The position numbers were made by a program, and so were the translations under genes. From assembly GCF_921293095.1 (NCBI RefSeq), contig NC_060246.1, positions 112,262,941 through 112,326,940 on the forward strand: a stretch of DNA of 64,000 bases, in the 5' to 3' direction. Origin of the DNA: Ischnura elegans. Lineage: Eukaryota > Arthropoda > Insecta > Odonata > Coenagrionidae. The stretch's first letter is position 1, and every line of letters starts with the position of its first letter. Below, one piece after another: positions 23,812 to 36,201 of the stretch. Below the pieces are notes generated by a model, which worked only from the letters and a program-made list of their open reading frames with translations, had not been told where the DNA came from and did not search any database.

Positions 23812-25416
23812 AAACGTGAAATAAATGTCGTCATACTATTTTTGTTTCGAATCTACCCGAAGGGTAAGATAATATAGAAGCACATTCTGAAATGTCGGAC
23901 GGAAAACTAGTTTCGTATTCAGGCGAGCTTCTGTGCTGGGATTCCTATTAACCCGCTCGTCCGATTCTCTCTCCTCCACCCCAACATTATTTGAAGTGGT
24001 TGTCGTGGTAACAAACAAATATTAACTGTATTTATTGGTTATTTCTACTAGCCATATACCCGGAGGCTGTACAGAGAATACGACGCCCCTAATTGTCCAA
24101 GAAATTGTCCAAGAAATTCAATGGTCGCTCCCTTGTTGTTCACTTATTTCCGTTGAATTTCCTTCTTCACTTTAGCATAAATGCTATTGGTAAGTTAATG
24201 TTTAGAGTTTTGTTTGAACTGCACCAAATTAAGCCTGAAACAATTGTAAATAGGGTATAAATTCTTTTTTCCTCGAGGCATTAGAATTCATATTGTAATA
24301 TACTGTCCTGAGGCGCAGTGAAAATGTCATGGTGTAATGTGGGAAGACGCAGAAAACGAATGTACAAATGCATGAATGCGAGTCGAAAATATCACCCATA
24401 CTGTTGTTTCTCGCACGCACTGAACTGAACGAATGACTGCGTACGTCAGTGTGTGCATTTAAATTCCTTGTGCCAAATTGTTCAATGAGGGTACACTACT
24501 ATGTCTGAAAGCGTTATTATCCTTTGAAAAGTAAAGTCAGCAATTGGTTTGTTTGAAAACTCTACGCAAATTCTAATCTATTTATTGGAATAATATTTAC
24601 AGCTATTGTATAACATTTTAACGTTTTGGGGTCGAATATGCATCAGTATTTGATGTAATAATGTGTTAAAAGACTATTTTTTCCTCGCCTTCAGCACTAG
24701 ACGTGTGTGTGATGGAAACTCCATGTTAACTTTTTAAATTAACAATGTATTGTAATTATGACCAAAAAACTATCATGCTTTAGAAAACACTAAAAATTTG
24801 AAGCAGACCGGGGCTTAGGTTCATGCCTAAGTCAACTAACAATCGTGACCTTCTGCTGTGACGCTTTTCGTCGAGCTCCTGATTTTATCCATAAACCATG
24901 TTCCCCTCCTCCCTCTCCACGGTTCACTCAGCACCCTTCCTACTATCGTGGTTTGCAGCTCTGTCCTCTGTCCGGAGTAGTCTAACGACATATTAGACCA
25001 AAGTTAGGAAAATGTGAGTCTTGGGAAGCCGTAGAAATTATTTCTCGTGAAAGAAATTTTGATAGAGGTGACGTGCGTCGGAGGGCGCTGTCATTGTGAA
25101 GCAGCATGAAGTGTCCTCTACATCCGGTCTCGCACACGAAGCGTCCCTTTTCTGAGATTTTCAAGGACTTCACCGAGAAAGGCTTGTTGGACTCTCCGTC
25201 CTTGCAGGTCGAATCTGTAGTGGGAAGTTTCATATTGTCAAAGGAGCGTCGCTCAGCATTTATTACGTGTCAAGTTTAATCAGCCGAGTCGAGGGAATAC
25301 ATAAAGACGGTCCTAGTCCCTTCCGCAGAAGACTGATTCATGTTCCCGCTTTTGGCACATTTTAATTGGCTTGCAATAATGTCCGCGGTACGGCGACAAG
25401 TGAAAGCGAGCCAATA
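23812..25416. other. No gene recognised
   Basis: ACTAGCCATATACCCGG at 24047 resembles a Helitron 3' end in reverse, but no 5' end was found. AAATTGTCCAAG is tandemly repeated near 24096-24120. Confidence 0.45.
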
Positions 25417-26078
25417 GGGTGGTTTCCTAATATTTTCTTATTGCTTAACTCGAAAGATTATTACTCCTGGAGTACGTATTTCACGCATTTAGATTTTTAA
25501 ATGACGATATCTATTTTTCGCGATTAAATGAGAAGTGAAAATTTTCAAGCGCACGAAAACGCGACGGCTAAGTATGAATGCTGGGAAAAGGCCATGGGAC
25601 GTCATTCTGGTTCCCGCTGCCGCAAGTGCGGTGACCTTGGGGCGAGGGCTTGAGCGTTGATACGACGCAGGATGCTAGCAGGTATCTGAGTGCCCTGCTA
25701 GCTGGTAGCGCTTGGCTTAAATAAGGATTATTAATACCTTATCAAACGAAGAAAACTTTCCGACCTTAGCCAGTTTTAATAAGTGATTATTAAGACATGT
25801 TTCCCTGAGCTCTGTGCCTCATACATGCATTGGTAATCTCAGACGATGTAAAACTCCTATCTACTCGTATAGAACGAACGTACGACTGTGACGTCACGTG
25901 GAGTGGCATCGCATGGGCGCCAATCTGGCCTTTTTCAAATGAGGATAAAAATTGACCATTGCCATTCGTCTAAACGGGTATTTCTACAACCAAATACTTT
26001 GTATATTATCAATACACTAATGGTGGGTAACGAAACGCAATCAATGCCTTTCGTTTTCTTTTATGAAGGAAACTACCC
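25417..26078 (+). mobile_element. MITE family A, copy 1
   Basis: A 662-bp element has termini GGGTGGTTTCCT and AGGAAACTACCC (11 of 12 bases inverted-complementary), flanked by TA dinucleotides. It is full length relative to the other copies. The interior carries the palindromic GTGACGTCAC core followed by GTGGAG. A 70-codon open frame at its 3' end recurs in copy 3, but similarity continues at the same level outside that frame, so I read it as non-coding. The TA target and short terminal inverted repeats fit a Tc1/mariner-type or similar transposase acting in trans; no autonomous partner is present. Confidence 0.87.
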
Positions 26079-26221
26079 TATTGCCAACACTCAATTGTAA
26101 ATAGTCTCCATAAATTTCCTCAATGTTTACAATTTAATTTGGAAATGCAAGGAATAGCGTGAAAAGTTATGAATTCGAAAGATTATATTCTTACGAATAT
26201 AAGTGTGTAATTAGAGCTTAT

Positions 26222-26300
26222 TTCCTTGTGAAACTCGGATCGCTCTGCCATCAGAGACGCGAGTGTTGATTGGTGGCGAGGTGGTTGACAGCACATCTGG
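26222..26300 (+). repeat. Dispersed repeat E
   Basis: GAAACTCGGATCGCTCTGCC, ATCAGAGACGCGAGTG and GGTTGACAGCACAT match the 29.95- and 48.55-kb copies. Confidence 0.4.
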
Positions 26301-27468
26301 TGCCCGACGTTTTCGTATTCGTAATCCGGGTGTTGATGTTTGTTCGAGATATGTCGCTTTTTAAATCTTGGCGTATGACTTTGTATCTCAGCCTCATTTT
26401 TGGTTGTGAACGGCTTATCACCTGTAATCACACTGCTGTAGGTATCCTCGCTCCCCTTAAGGCCTTGCTACACGGTATATTGACACTCACCAGTTAACGT
26501 CTAGTTACATGAACGAGATAATTAACGTCAAAATCACTATGTAACTACCAACCTGTACGAATGTATGAACTTGTTCTAATTTTGTTCATTTACTCGTACA
26601 TGATCCTTTCCGGTCCATCAACTTCGTTAAAGCATTTAGACATTAAGAGGTTCGGATTAACGTATCTTGTAACCATTTTTTTAAAAGAAAATTCCCTCTC
26701 CTATAGTATTGCCAACTCTGCGCTATTGCGTTAATTATTTTCTCTATAAACTTATAGTTGTCAATCGAGAGCAGAGGATACCCCTCAATTTTTTTAGATT
26801 TTGGATAGGAATACATCTTTTTGTCTATTTTTCACAATATTTCACCCCCCCACTTCCGTACCTACTTTTTCGTATCCGAGGTCTCCCTTTTCTAGAAGTG
26901 AAAGGTATTTATTATCCAGCTCTTTTGGTACGTGCTTTCATTGAGGGATACACTCTGGGTCTGAAGGTCACTCTGGGACACTGAAGGTCTGAATCTTACC
27001 TTTTCTTGTCATAATTTTAATGGAACCATGTTACGCCAGATCACGTTGCTACATATTTCGTGACTCAGCCAAAATGATTTCAGCCAAATCACTCGGTGAT
27101 TCGATACGAAGTTTGGATGGGTGAGGGTAGAGCTCACCCCGACCTAAACCACAAGCGTGCGAATGACACAAATTTTGGGAGGGAGGGATAGTGAGGGGCA
27201 AATGACTTTCTCTGGCCCACCTCGAAATTCGAGGATTGATTTGGGTTGCCTGAATCCTCGCCCGAAATCGAATCCGAGGCCTCTTCATAAGCAGCCAAAC
27301 ACTGTTGGTACCCTCTAAGTTACCACGCTCCCCTTTCGCCAATTATAGAGACTTAAAATTCGCGAATTTAATTTTTAGGTTTGGATATGGAAGTGAATTA
27401 TTTGAGTATCCAACCAGTTTTACTCCTTGTTTCATTTTACATTCCACCGTGTTGGAATATCGTCAACA
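26301..27468. other. No gene recognised
   Basis: Holds the 26948 tandem repeat and a possible tRNA-derived repeat on the - strand at 27.08-27.31 kb (CCTCGGATTCGATTTCGGGC as a box B candidate). Nothing else is supported. Confidence 0.4.
26948..26990 (+). repeat. Short tandem repeat, about 20-bp unit
   Basis: ACTCTGGG-TCTGAAGGTC and ACTCTGGGACACTGAAGGTC lie next to each other. Confidence 0.7.
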
Positions 27469-27992
27469 GGGTGGTTTCCTATTATTTTTTTATTGCCTAA
27501 ATCGAAAGATTATTACTCCTGGAATACGTATTTTACGCTTTTAAATTTTTAAATGACGATATCTATTTTTCGCGATTAAATGAAAAGTGAAAATTTTCAA
27601 GCGCGCGAAAACGCGACGGCTAAGTATGAATGCTGGGAAAAGGCCGTGTGACGTCAGTCTGGTCACCGCTGCCGCAAGTGAGGTGACCTTGGGGCGAGGC
27701 TTTGAGCGCTGATACGACGCAGGATGCTAGGAGGTAGCACAGTACCCTGCTAGCTGGTAGCGCTTGGCTTAAATAAGGATTATTAATACCTTAACAAACG
27801 AAGGAAACTTTCCGAACTTATGTATTTTTAATGTGTGATTATTAAGAGATGTTTCCCTGAGTTCTGTGCCTCATGCATGCATTGGTAACCTCAGACGATG
27901 TAAAGCTCCTATCTACTCGTATAGAAACAAGGTCCCTGTGACGTCACGTGGAGTGGCATCGCATGGACGCCCACCACCACAAGAAACCACCC
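27469..27992 (+). mobile_element. MITE family A, copy 2 (3' deletion)
   Basis: A 524-bp copy starts GGGTGGTTTCCTATTATT and ends GAAACCACCC, followed by TA. The left flank reads CA rather than TA. It matches copy 1 to the GTGGCATCGCATGG block, then jumps directly to the terminal repeat, losing about 130 bp of the 3' part that copies 1, 3 and 4 keep. It lies about 1.4 kb from copy 1 in the same orientation. Confidence 0.85.
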
Positions 27993-28099
27993 TATTATAA
28001 ACCTGAGTAGGCATTATGCCTGATGGACAAAGGGAAGGTTCGTTGGCGAGAGATTAACTTTGACTGTATTTAATGTTCGAATGAGTGACTTATTGTAAT

Positions 28100-28510
28100 T
28101 AAATACCCGCGTTAGCGACTCGTATGGGTGGGAATCCACCCCGGATTTCGCCAAATTATGCGCGGATCGAGTGCGGAGTTATGGGTCGGAAACTTCCAAG
28201 AACCGGACGGCGACGTAATTCCCGACTTTTGGGCTTCCAGAATTCTCCGGTTGAAATGTCGCGACCCTGATTTTCCGCCGTCTCGTGCTGCCCTCTCGGA
28301 GATCGCGTGCGCCGCCGAGGAATCGAACTTCACGGCGCTGCTGACCCATTTGGGGGATATTTATACGGAGGTGGGGAGCGGTGCGTGGGCGGGCGGTCAG
28401 CACCCAACCCTCACCCCCCTCGCCCATTTGTCCTCTTCCGCCTTGTGGGTTAGGCAGATCAATGGACGGTCCCGTCTCCTTCATTCCCCCCGGGTGTCGT
28501 GGGTATCTCA
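28100..28510 (+). other. GC-rich open frame, unrecognised
   Basis: A 129-codon + frame covers a CpG-rich block. Residues such as AALSEIACAAEESNFTALLT, HLGDIYTEVG look protein-like with GC-ending codons, but no family motif is seen. A 110-codon frame runs antisense, and no convincing acceptor lies upstream. A possible donor is ACGGAG|GTGGGG. It could be an exon or a CpG-rich promoter. Confidence 0.2.
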
Positions 28511-28989
28511 ATTCTAGGCCTCTAATTTATCTGGTTATTCTTTCATGATATTTGAAATGAGCATTAATTTTTTGCTAAATTTCGCTGTATCAGGCGACTT
28601 ATGATGTACCTAAGTGTGTGATTTAATGATAAGTATACGAATAATCTGATCAAAAATTTCAAGTGCCTAGAATTACTAATTCCCTGCGTTGTAATGTATT
28701 GATATTTATGTTCGATTTCTACAAATATGTAATCATTAACGAGGTCTTTCCAGCGGTCAATGGTACACATTTTTCTGGCGTCATAGGCGTCTATCGTCAA
28801 TTGGGGACTGTGTAATGCCTATAGTTTATCGTCTTATTAATTGACGATCGTGTCATTACAACAATAATGACACATTTCGTATTGATAACATTGAACCGCT
28901 GGGGTTCATAAAATGGGCGTGTGGCCCATATGCCATGGGCATATGCTCTATGGGCTTATTAATAATCGTAAAAAAATTGAAAGTATCTA

Positions 28990-29100
28990 CTTCAGTAAAG
29001 GAAAATTCCACTCCATCGTACTTGAATCTTCGGATTTTATTCTCTGTGGGCGGGACTCGATCCCGTGAACTTTGATTTGGTATTCAAGGAAAACCTGCAA
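28990..29100 (-). mobile_element. SINE-like fragment
   Basis: The - strand contains CCTTGAATACCAAATCAAAG, TTCACGGGATCGAGTCCCGC, close to the head at 45.8 kb (CCTCGAATACCAAATCGAAG). The tail differs. Confidence 0.4.
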
Positions 29101-29949
29101 TCGCTTTGAAGATTGGATTTGTGTGTCGTTCTTCTCTTGGCTCTCTATCTGCGGTTTTCCCGGAAGGAAATCCATCCCTCGGCGTCGTCGTCTTGAGTCG
29201 CGGTCGTCTTCAATTGAATTGCCTCGTTGCTCGTAAGATCGCAATAAAAATCTCGCCTCGGCCCTGCGGTCGCCGCGTCCCTGACTCGGCATTTTCCGCC
29301 CTCGCTATTTTTTACCCCAACCGATTCGCGTCTGGGGACGAGTCAAGGTCTCCTCCTCCCGGAGCTAAAACGACTTATTCCCTACCATTGGGTTATGGAC
29401 TCAAGATTTTACCATTAGACGGAATGAATTTTTCCCCCCATTATTTCCATGAAGTACCCCTTTACATTTAAATTCACCAGTTCCCCCTCCTCCTTTTATT
29501 TTGGAACCAGGGATATCTGCTATTGACAGTATTCATTTTACATTCGTAGTATGTGAAGATGTTTGGGATTACTGGTCTTGTAATTTTGTTGCTAAATTAG
29601 AAATTGTCATTTCTGTCGAAGAAAGTTATTCGTGTCGTACCCGTTTTCGTTCACCTTGCTTGCGAACGTCGGTGGCTTCTTGATGACTTCGAACCTTCTT
29701 TCATGAATGCGTATGCTATAGGTACTTCATGGAGAAAGCCTCATTCCATCCCGTGGATGATTGATATATGCTGCCGCTTCACGCGCTTCTTAATCATTTT
29801 TCAAAGATGTCCGCAATTTTGCGATGGGTCCGGATCGATGGATTCTCAATCAATGCAGATCCGCTCGCTGGTTATTGATTTCCAATGTTATGAATTTGAT
29901 AAATTATATAATCACATATATGAATCGTTTAACGGCCCTGCTTATACCT

Positions 29950-30035
29950 AATTTGAAATTAGGATCGCTATGCCGTCAGCGACTCTTCTGGCGAAGTATT
30001 TAAAACCATTTTTAACGCGCGGTTGTTGACAACAG
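29950..30035 (+). repeat. Dispersed repeat E
   Basis: GAAATTAGGATCGCTATGCC, GTCAGCGACTCTTCTGGCGA, TATTTAAAACCATTT and GGTTGTTGACAACA also occur, degenerate, at 5.84, 26.23 and 48.55 kb. Confidence 0.45.
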
Positions 30036-32242
30036 TGAAGAATCCATATGTATTAATGGTCGATGCTCCATTTTTTCTTAGCAACGCAAAATAAATATGT
30101 GTATGTTTTGAAAATAAAGGTATTTGCCCATTGATGGCATCCGCAACATCGTCTTCGACTCTTAACGCCTACGTAGGACCCTTTCTTTTCAACTTCCTTC
30201 CATTCTTCTTTGTCTTCCTTTCATTCTTCCTTACAATTTTCTCTACCTCCGCAGCCCTAGCTTCCTTAAATCCTTCGTGATGTTGGTGATCCTACGCATT
30301 ATAAACATACGGAAAATCCGAATAGCCTTCCACGACGCTGTGTACCGGGAAAAACACAAGTTGACACATCACTTTTCCTCGCTTTTCGACTTATAATAAG
30401 CTCATTCTTTGAAATATCTCTCCCTTCCTCCTCCTATGTTGGTCGTATTTTCGTTTTTGCGACGTATTTCCCATTTAAAACTTAAACTATCGTCTTGAAA
30501 ATTTTCAGGGTAGGAAGAGAACATATTTGACTACATTTCCCAGTGTCAGAAATCTAAAAAAAATATACATACGAGAGAATAGGGACTCAAATGTTGAAAT
30601 TTGATGGAAAGGCTAATATTAACCAGGGTTTTCTAATGTATCTGGCCTTAAAATTTCAAGATATAAGCACGGGTTTTAAGCGATTATACCAGACTAAAAA
30701 AAAGAGAGGTCGAGGGGAATGTACCTTTATAACTATTCCTCTTCAGTCCACGTCTCCATCGTTTTTGGAAAAGTGCATTTATTAAAGTAATATTTGCTTC
30801 TATTGCGAGATGTGATCCCGGCCCTCCCGCTGAGGAACACAACTGTTCTTTTCTGCACCTGTCTATACAGTGTGGTATATATGTAACTCCGCGTTGGCCC
30901 GGCTGCATCATCCTCTTCTCCGTTCGTCGTACCAAAGAATCGTTCCAGCCCCTCCCCACCTCCCCTCCCACGTCTCCCTCCCTCTGAATGGAACCCTCTC
31001 CCTCCCCCCCCCAGCATCGCAAGAAGACGTTGCCAAGGACAACTCTTGGTTTATCGCGATTTTTTTTTCGTCTTGTGACGTAACGCGCGCGCGTCACAGC
31101 CTCGGCTCCCCTCCCCCTCCCCTATTCCTCCCTCAACCTCCTACCATCCTCCCTCTCCACCTCCCATTAGCTTACCCATATGCTCGACTCGCGTTTTGAG
31201 CCGCTAATTACTGCGCATTCGAGTATTTTTTCCGTCTCTCTCCCTACTTCCCCCATCATCTCATAACTGCGAGTCATCGATCTGATGACATCTTATCTTT
31301 CATGTTTATACGCGGCGCTTTTGACGACGAAGTGGAGGAGAGGGAGAAATGTAGATTAAGGAGGAGAATGGTGGAAAGAGGATGGTAGCAGCAGTGTGAT
31401 GACTGATACTCGTTGTTCTATCTTGCTCTGTGTGAGGGCGCAGCGCTGTAGTTCAGTGGAGGCGGAAGCGAAATCCTGGTGATATACATCGGTCCGAGCA
31501 TGAATGGGATGCTGTCCGTGGTCGTTCTGGCATATTTTACGTGTTTTTTTTTTAAATTGAGGTCGTCTTCGCTCCCTTTACTGCGTTGATGGGTTGGCAA
31601 AATTTGACTCTCTTTTGGTTAGGTTACACTGGCTATTATAATTAAGCGATATGTTTTCATTAATCCGTTGAAATAGTCCTCCAAGAACCGTGAAATGAAC
31701 TCTGTCGCTTTATTCCTCATTATTATGTGCCATTTTTTCCCTTATCGACCAAGTAATTCATTGGAAATTCTGCTTCCGTTCCCTAGTGATAGTAGCGAAA
31801 TGTGCCGATAATATTCTGGGATTTCTCGGTCTCGTTTTCCTTTCCATCACGTCCTTTTCAATATATTCCCGAGTTCCGTTGCTCGAGATTACCTCTTTTG
31901 CTCATCATCTTCAAGCATAACTCTGCGTACTTTTGCTTGTATTAATAAAGGGCAAGATTTCAGGGAAGCAGTCTGGTGCAGTTCGTCCCCCTTATTATCC
32001 CGTGGTCTGTTTTCACATTTGCGCCCATTCCGTGAATATATTTCGCACGATTATTACCAAGGAGGTTACTCCAGTCACCCACTAAATATGCTGTTACCCG
32101 CCGCGCTTTTCATTCGGTGTAAAAAAAGCTATCACTCGCGATTCTGACCTTTGAGGGATCTGAAACTCACGGTGAAGTAACAATTAGGACTTTCTACCGA
32201 AATTCATTTTCGAGGTGATAATAAATTATCGTATTGTAAATT
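30036..32242. other. No gene recognised
   Basis: Apart from the polypyrimidine block, this is unique DNA. A purine-rich - strand at 30.18-30.29 kb could be a LINE scrap but has no diagnostic motif. Confidence 0.45.
30880..31260. other. Polypyrimidine-rich block with TGACGTAA
   Basis: The + strand is strongly C/T biased (CCTCCC repeats) apart from GTGACGTAACGCGCGCGCGT, a near-palindrome containing a CRE-like TGACGTAA. Open frames here reflect the composition bias. It may be regulatory. Confidence 0.2.
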
Positions 32243-32440
32243 TTTTTAAATAATTTATTTCCAACTGCCCCGAAAACAGCTCGCAATGGCCTGTTCATGA
32301 GGATCCCGACAATTAATAATTGTACAAGCATAAAAACCTGTACCCATGCGGATAGAGGCGGAATTACTCAGGATTACTCAGGCGGAATTCGAACCAGCGA
32401 CTTTTGGACTGTCTGGCGGGGACTTTACCCCGCCGCCATT
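32243..32440 (-). mobile_element. SINE-H copy
   Basis: On the - strand a head GGCGGCGGGGTAAAGTCCCC ... GCTGGTTCGAATTCCGCC (box B) is followed by a body and the tail GCTGTTTTCGGGGCAGTTGG, AAATAAATTATTTAAAA. GGATTACTCA occurs twice in tandem just after the head. Confidence 0.6.
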
Positions 32441-32483
32441 GCTTGCAATGCTTTTCTTATCAAGTGTAAATTCTCTATTTCAA

Positions 32484-32632
32484 TCGTTGGAAATAAATGG
32501 ATCGCTATGCGCTCATCGCCGCGCGGCGGACATTTTTGGAAACCGCTTAAAATGCGAGCCAAGTGGCGGCGTAAATCGAGCTTCTACGAGACGGACCAGA
32601 GCCTCCTCCATTAAGTTCCCTTGATCGCTAGA
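32484..32632 (+). repeat. Dispersed repeat F
   Basis: AATAAATGGATCGCTATGCG, CTCATCGCCG, GGACATTTTTGGAAACCGCT, TAAAATGCGAGCC and GAGCTTCTACGAGACGGACC, AGAGCCTCC form a block found at several other places (8.68 and 21.49 kb +; 29.8, 47.95 and 48.35 kb -). The class is unknown. Confidence 0.5.
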
Positions 32633-33649
32633 CGAAGTATCCAGTAATGCCATTTACTCCGTGGTAATCCTTGCCTTAAGTTCTCTTGCTTTGAAGTATT
32701 TCTCCGGTTGAAGGAGAATAACAACAAGCCAGCAGTGTTGCGCGATTTTACCCACATTAATACGCTGACTATGCGTCTTCCCTCATCATTTTTTAATTTT
32801 TTGAAAGGGCATCAATTTTTCAAAATAAATGCTGCCGTCAATGGGGTTGTGGTAAACATCACGTTTGTTATAGCCTGCGACCATTGCTAATGAGTCGTAG
32901 GGTTCCAAGAGTTCTCTGAAGGACTTTCAGGAGTTCTCGGTTCCAGGAGTTCCAAGTTTTGAAGATGAGAAAGAGCCCTAGATTCTGAGCACTAAGGTTT
33001 GAAATCAAGTATATATCATGGCTCCGAACCAGTAGAAAATTTTGTCAATGTTTGTTTGATGCCTTAAACTCGTTTTGTTGAAGGAACTTACCTTTTATGT
33101 CTGAGAATGTATTGAATTTGACTTCTCTCCATATCTCTGTTTTCCACGATGAGGAAGATTATCGAAAGTATCCCTTGGGTTGCTAAGCTACGGCGGGTAA
33201 AGAACTTCATCTTGTTGTAGGTTATTAGCCCAGAAGATTTATTAACAAGAGCTCGCCCCATGGCTGCACAATAACCAAATCCCGAAGCCAGCATTGAAAC
33301 CCCAATTTTGTTTTAATTATGGGAAATGATAACAGCAAAGTACATAATTATAAATGAATTTTATTATAATTTTATAACTTCTCCTTTTACCTCGATACAA
33401 ATCAATGGTAATGGAATTATTTTTACAAATCAGTATTTTACGTGGAAGTAGTTGAATAAAATTTGGATCTTGCAGTCGGCTCGGCAGGTATTGATTCTAC
33501 CTGGATAGGTTGATTTTTCGCTTTAGGATAGGGGTGTTTGCTTATATTTCAAGCGTTTTTCACCATTGAGAAAATAGATAACCTGTCAATTCTCCGCAAT
33601 ATATAAGTAGGCTTTTAAGAACCGCTATCGTCATACCAATATGTCTCTT

Positions 33650-33693
33650 GTGGAAGGTTACACGGGATATCCACCGGGTCACCTTCCACAATT
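33650..33693. repeat. Hairpin with 11-bp perfect outer stem
   Basis: TTGTGGAAGGT and ACCTTCCACAA pair perfectly, and the stem continues imperfectly through AC-CGG / CCGGGT. Confidence 0.7.
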
Positions 33694-33904
33694 CTATACA
33701 CCGGGAAAGCCTACGATCAATATGTCTCATGTGACATTTCGGAACTTTATCTGTAAACGTTGTCTCTGATAACAGTCAGTGGCTACCGCTAGTACGGGAC
33801 TCAGTTCATACCCAACGGTAGTTATCCGTATTATCTGATGTATCAGTCTTACATAAATAATGTATTTGTAATCGCCTGTAAGTTATATGGTATGATATTC
33901 GGAG

Positions 33905-34160
33905 TATGCGACCTGCAGCTTAGGTCATTTCTGCTGCAGGGAAGGGTTGGCAGGGGTAGATGGAGATAAACCTGGTGTCGGTATTATCCTGCTCTTAACG
34001 AAAGGCGCCGAGGGGACCACGGCTTTACTTCCCGTGCGACGGACGCAGTTTTGTACTTGAAGGGCCTCCACAAAGCACTCAAGCTGGGGTCGGGCAGAAT
34101 TTGATAAACCTCCGCCAACTCCGGGGCTCCGGGATTCCATCACTCTGGCTACCGCACCAA
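33905..34160 (+). repeat. Dispersed repeat D
   Basis: CTTAGGTCATTTCTG, GATAAACCTGGTGTCGGTAT, CGAGGGGACCACGGCTTTAC, CCTCCACAAAGCACTCAAGC and TGGGGTCGGGCAGAATTTGA match the copy at 21.0 kb in order and spacing, with heavy divergence. Confidence 0.6.
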
Positions 34161-35049
34161 CACAATCATCCTGTTGAGCTCACCGCTGACCCACTCTGTT
34201 CTCTTTGACCCGTAATAATAAAACACCGAAATTGAAAAAAAGCACCAAAGATTAACAGTTCTTAATTAGTGGTGATAGCATTGAGGCTAGTGGATGTATG
34301 GTCTCTAAATATTATTTTAAATATCGATCCTTCTCCACAAAACCGATATTTTGATGGTGTAATTTCTAAGTACGCGCACATTCTTTCCCTTCGACTCCCT
34401 AATGGTATAAATGCCAAAAAAAATATTGTTGATAGCTGACATACGTCATTTTTTACATTCTTTAATAGTCTGATACATGTTCGAGCAAACAGCTCTCCCG
34501 AAATATTTTGTTGTCCTTTCCCACCACCGTGCCCCGGGAGCACGAGATAAAAACAAATGAGGTTGCTTTAGACGCCGTCCCAAAGTCATCGATAAAGTAA
34601 TGATGCCATGACCCAGCCACCATCAACAAACATGGGGGCTGGAATCGGAATAGCGGAATACCGTTGGGGTGTATCTAATCAGTGGGGAAACCCGCTGCTC
34701 TCCGTCATCGACTTCGCGGAAGTGGAGATAGCCGCAGTTAGTGCGGTCGACGACGCCTGCGTGCTGTGGTGCGGGAAAAGAAGGAGGGAAACGCATGTTG
34801 AGGTGGATAACGCTCATTGCTAATCCTATGTAGCTACTCGCGTCCTTACAGCACGCCTTTGGGTTAGAAACTTGTGCTTATCTAGTAAAGACCAAATCGC
34901 GTTTTGGAATCACTCCTCATTTATTGTTTCGAGCATGAGTATATATGTACAAGACAGAACACAACAGTGATGTGCACCGAGCATATGGGATATATTTATG
35001 ACCGACGTGGGGAACATTATGTTAGAACCCCACTATATTTGCTGATGCG

Positions 35050-35180
35050 ACGGAAACGATAAATTAAAGAGGGATATTTTGCCTAACGGATAGGAATGAG
35101 AATTAGTATTTCTCCCGAACAGTAAAGGCATTTAATAAATACTAGGTGAAATTCCGCTTTATAGTTTCGTTATTGCAGAT
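35050..35180 (+). repeat. Fragment of hAT-like family D
   Basis: GAAACGATAAAT, then CAGTAAAGGCATTTAATAAATACTAGGTG and a following TTTCGTTATTGCA-type segment match, in order, the interior at about 23.5-23.66 kb (GAAACGATAAAT ... AATACTAGGTGGAA). Confidence 0.5.
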
Positions 35181-36169
35181 GATCGAATTACTTGCAAACA
35201 CTTTATTCATATTTGATGGTGTGGAAACATATATATTTCTGAAATCGGGTAGGAATGAATTGAGCTTCCTCCTATCAAAATTGCAATTCATTGGAATAAA
35301 AAGCTACGTGTATAAGTAGCACTTGCATTTGGTCAACATGTCTTTGCCTGCAAAGAACGCGTACTTCGAAAAAGCAATCGAGTACAAGAAATACATAGGG
35401 GCCGAAAAGTTTTAAAAAGTGAATCGCATACAGTAGGAGTAAACAGTCATTCTCTTGCATTTCGTTGCATTAAAATTGGTTGCTTCATTCGGACGGTAGA
35501 GTTCTTCAAACACGGGTTTATTGCTTTGTTTTTACCTCTGGTAAGTACGGAATGATGTCATCTCAAAAAATTCCTTGGCGTTATTAAGATGATCTGTGGA
35601 TGTTTTCTGCTATTCTTCCGCGTATGCTGGTTTAATGAAAGGGTTTTCGTCGACTCTTCTGGTGGGGTCTTGTGGAAGGTTTTTCTATCTGTGGACGCCG
35701 GAAGGTGAAAAAATCTTCGCAGAAGAATACCAGAAAACGTGTAGAGATCGCAATAAACTGAATCCCTGCCGCCGATTGAAAGAGTTCGCAAGAGCTCCAA
35801 TTAAAATGACTATTTATCCAGGAGAAGTCATCCCATTGTGATTCTGCGCTGCCAAAATCGTGAATAGGTTAGGTTAAGGTGTCGCAAAAATACCGAATGT
35901 TTGGAATTTGAGGGGACTTTCCATTTTTCTATGCACTTGCATGAAAAAATTCTTGAATTTTTTTCGGGTAAATTAGACCACATCGGACCCAGCTGAAGCG
36001 CATTCATGTTTCAGAAATTCCCATAGAATTTCATGCGTGTTGCCTATCTCCAAGTGGTTAGTTTTGGATTAAACTTGGAAAAAAATTAAGAGATACGTAT
36101 TTTCTCGTTTTTCGCTCCAGTGCTGATATCTCGAGCTAATCGTGGCGAAAAATCGACGGTCTTAATCTA

Positions 36170-36201
36170 CATCATCTGGATCCAACTCTAATCCAGATGG
36201 T
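36170..36201. repeat. Hairpin, 13-bp stem
   Basis: ACATCATCTGGAT and ATCCAGATGGTGT pair at 12 of 13 positions around an 8- to 9-base loop. Confidence 0.6.

Noticed and set aside
24047..24070. Second Helitron 3' end (ACTAGCCATATACCCGG)
   Set aside because: No matching TC start at a plausible distance and no helicase motif nearby.
25888..26100. 70-codon frame recurring at 37956-38168 as a conserved small protein
   Set aside because: Both lie inside MITE family A, and the similarity extends equally outside the frame; in copy 4 the frame is not kept.
28128..28517. Fasciclin-like domain in the GC-rich frame
   Set aside because: Only a vague resemblance over about 15 residues; no H-box or full-length pattern.
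30180..30300. LINE C-terminal fragment on the - strand
   Set aside because: Purine-rich sequence gives Lys/Arg/Glu-rich frames that mimic LINE tails; no diagnostic motif.
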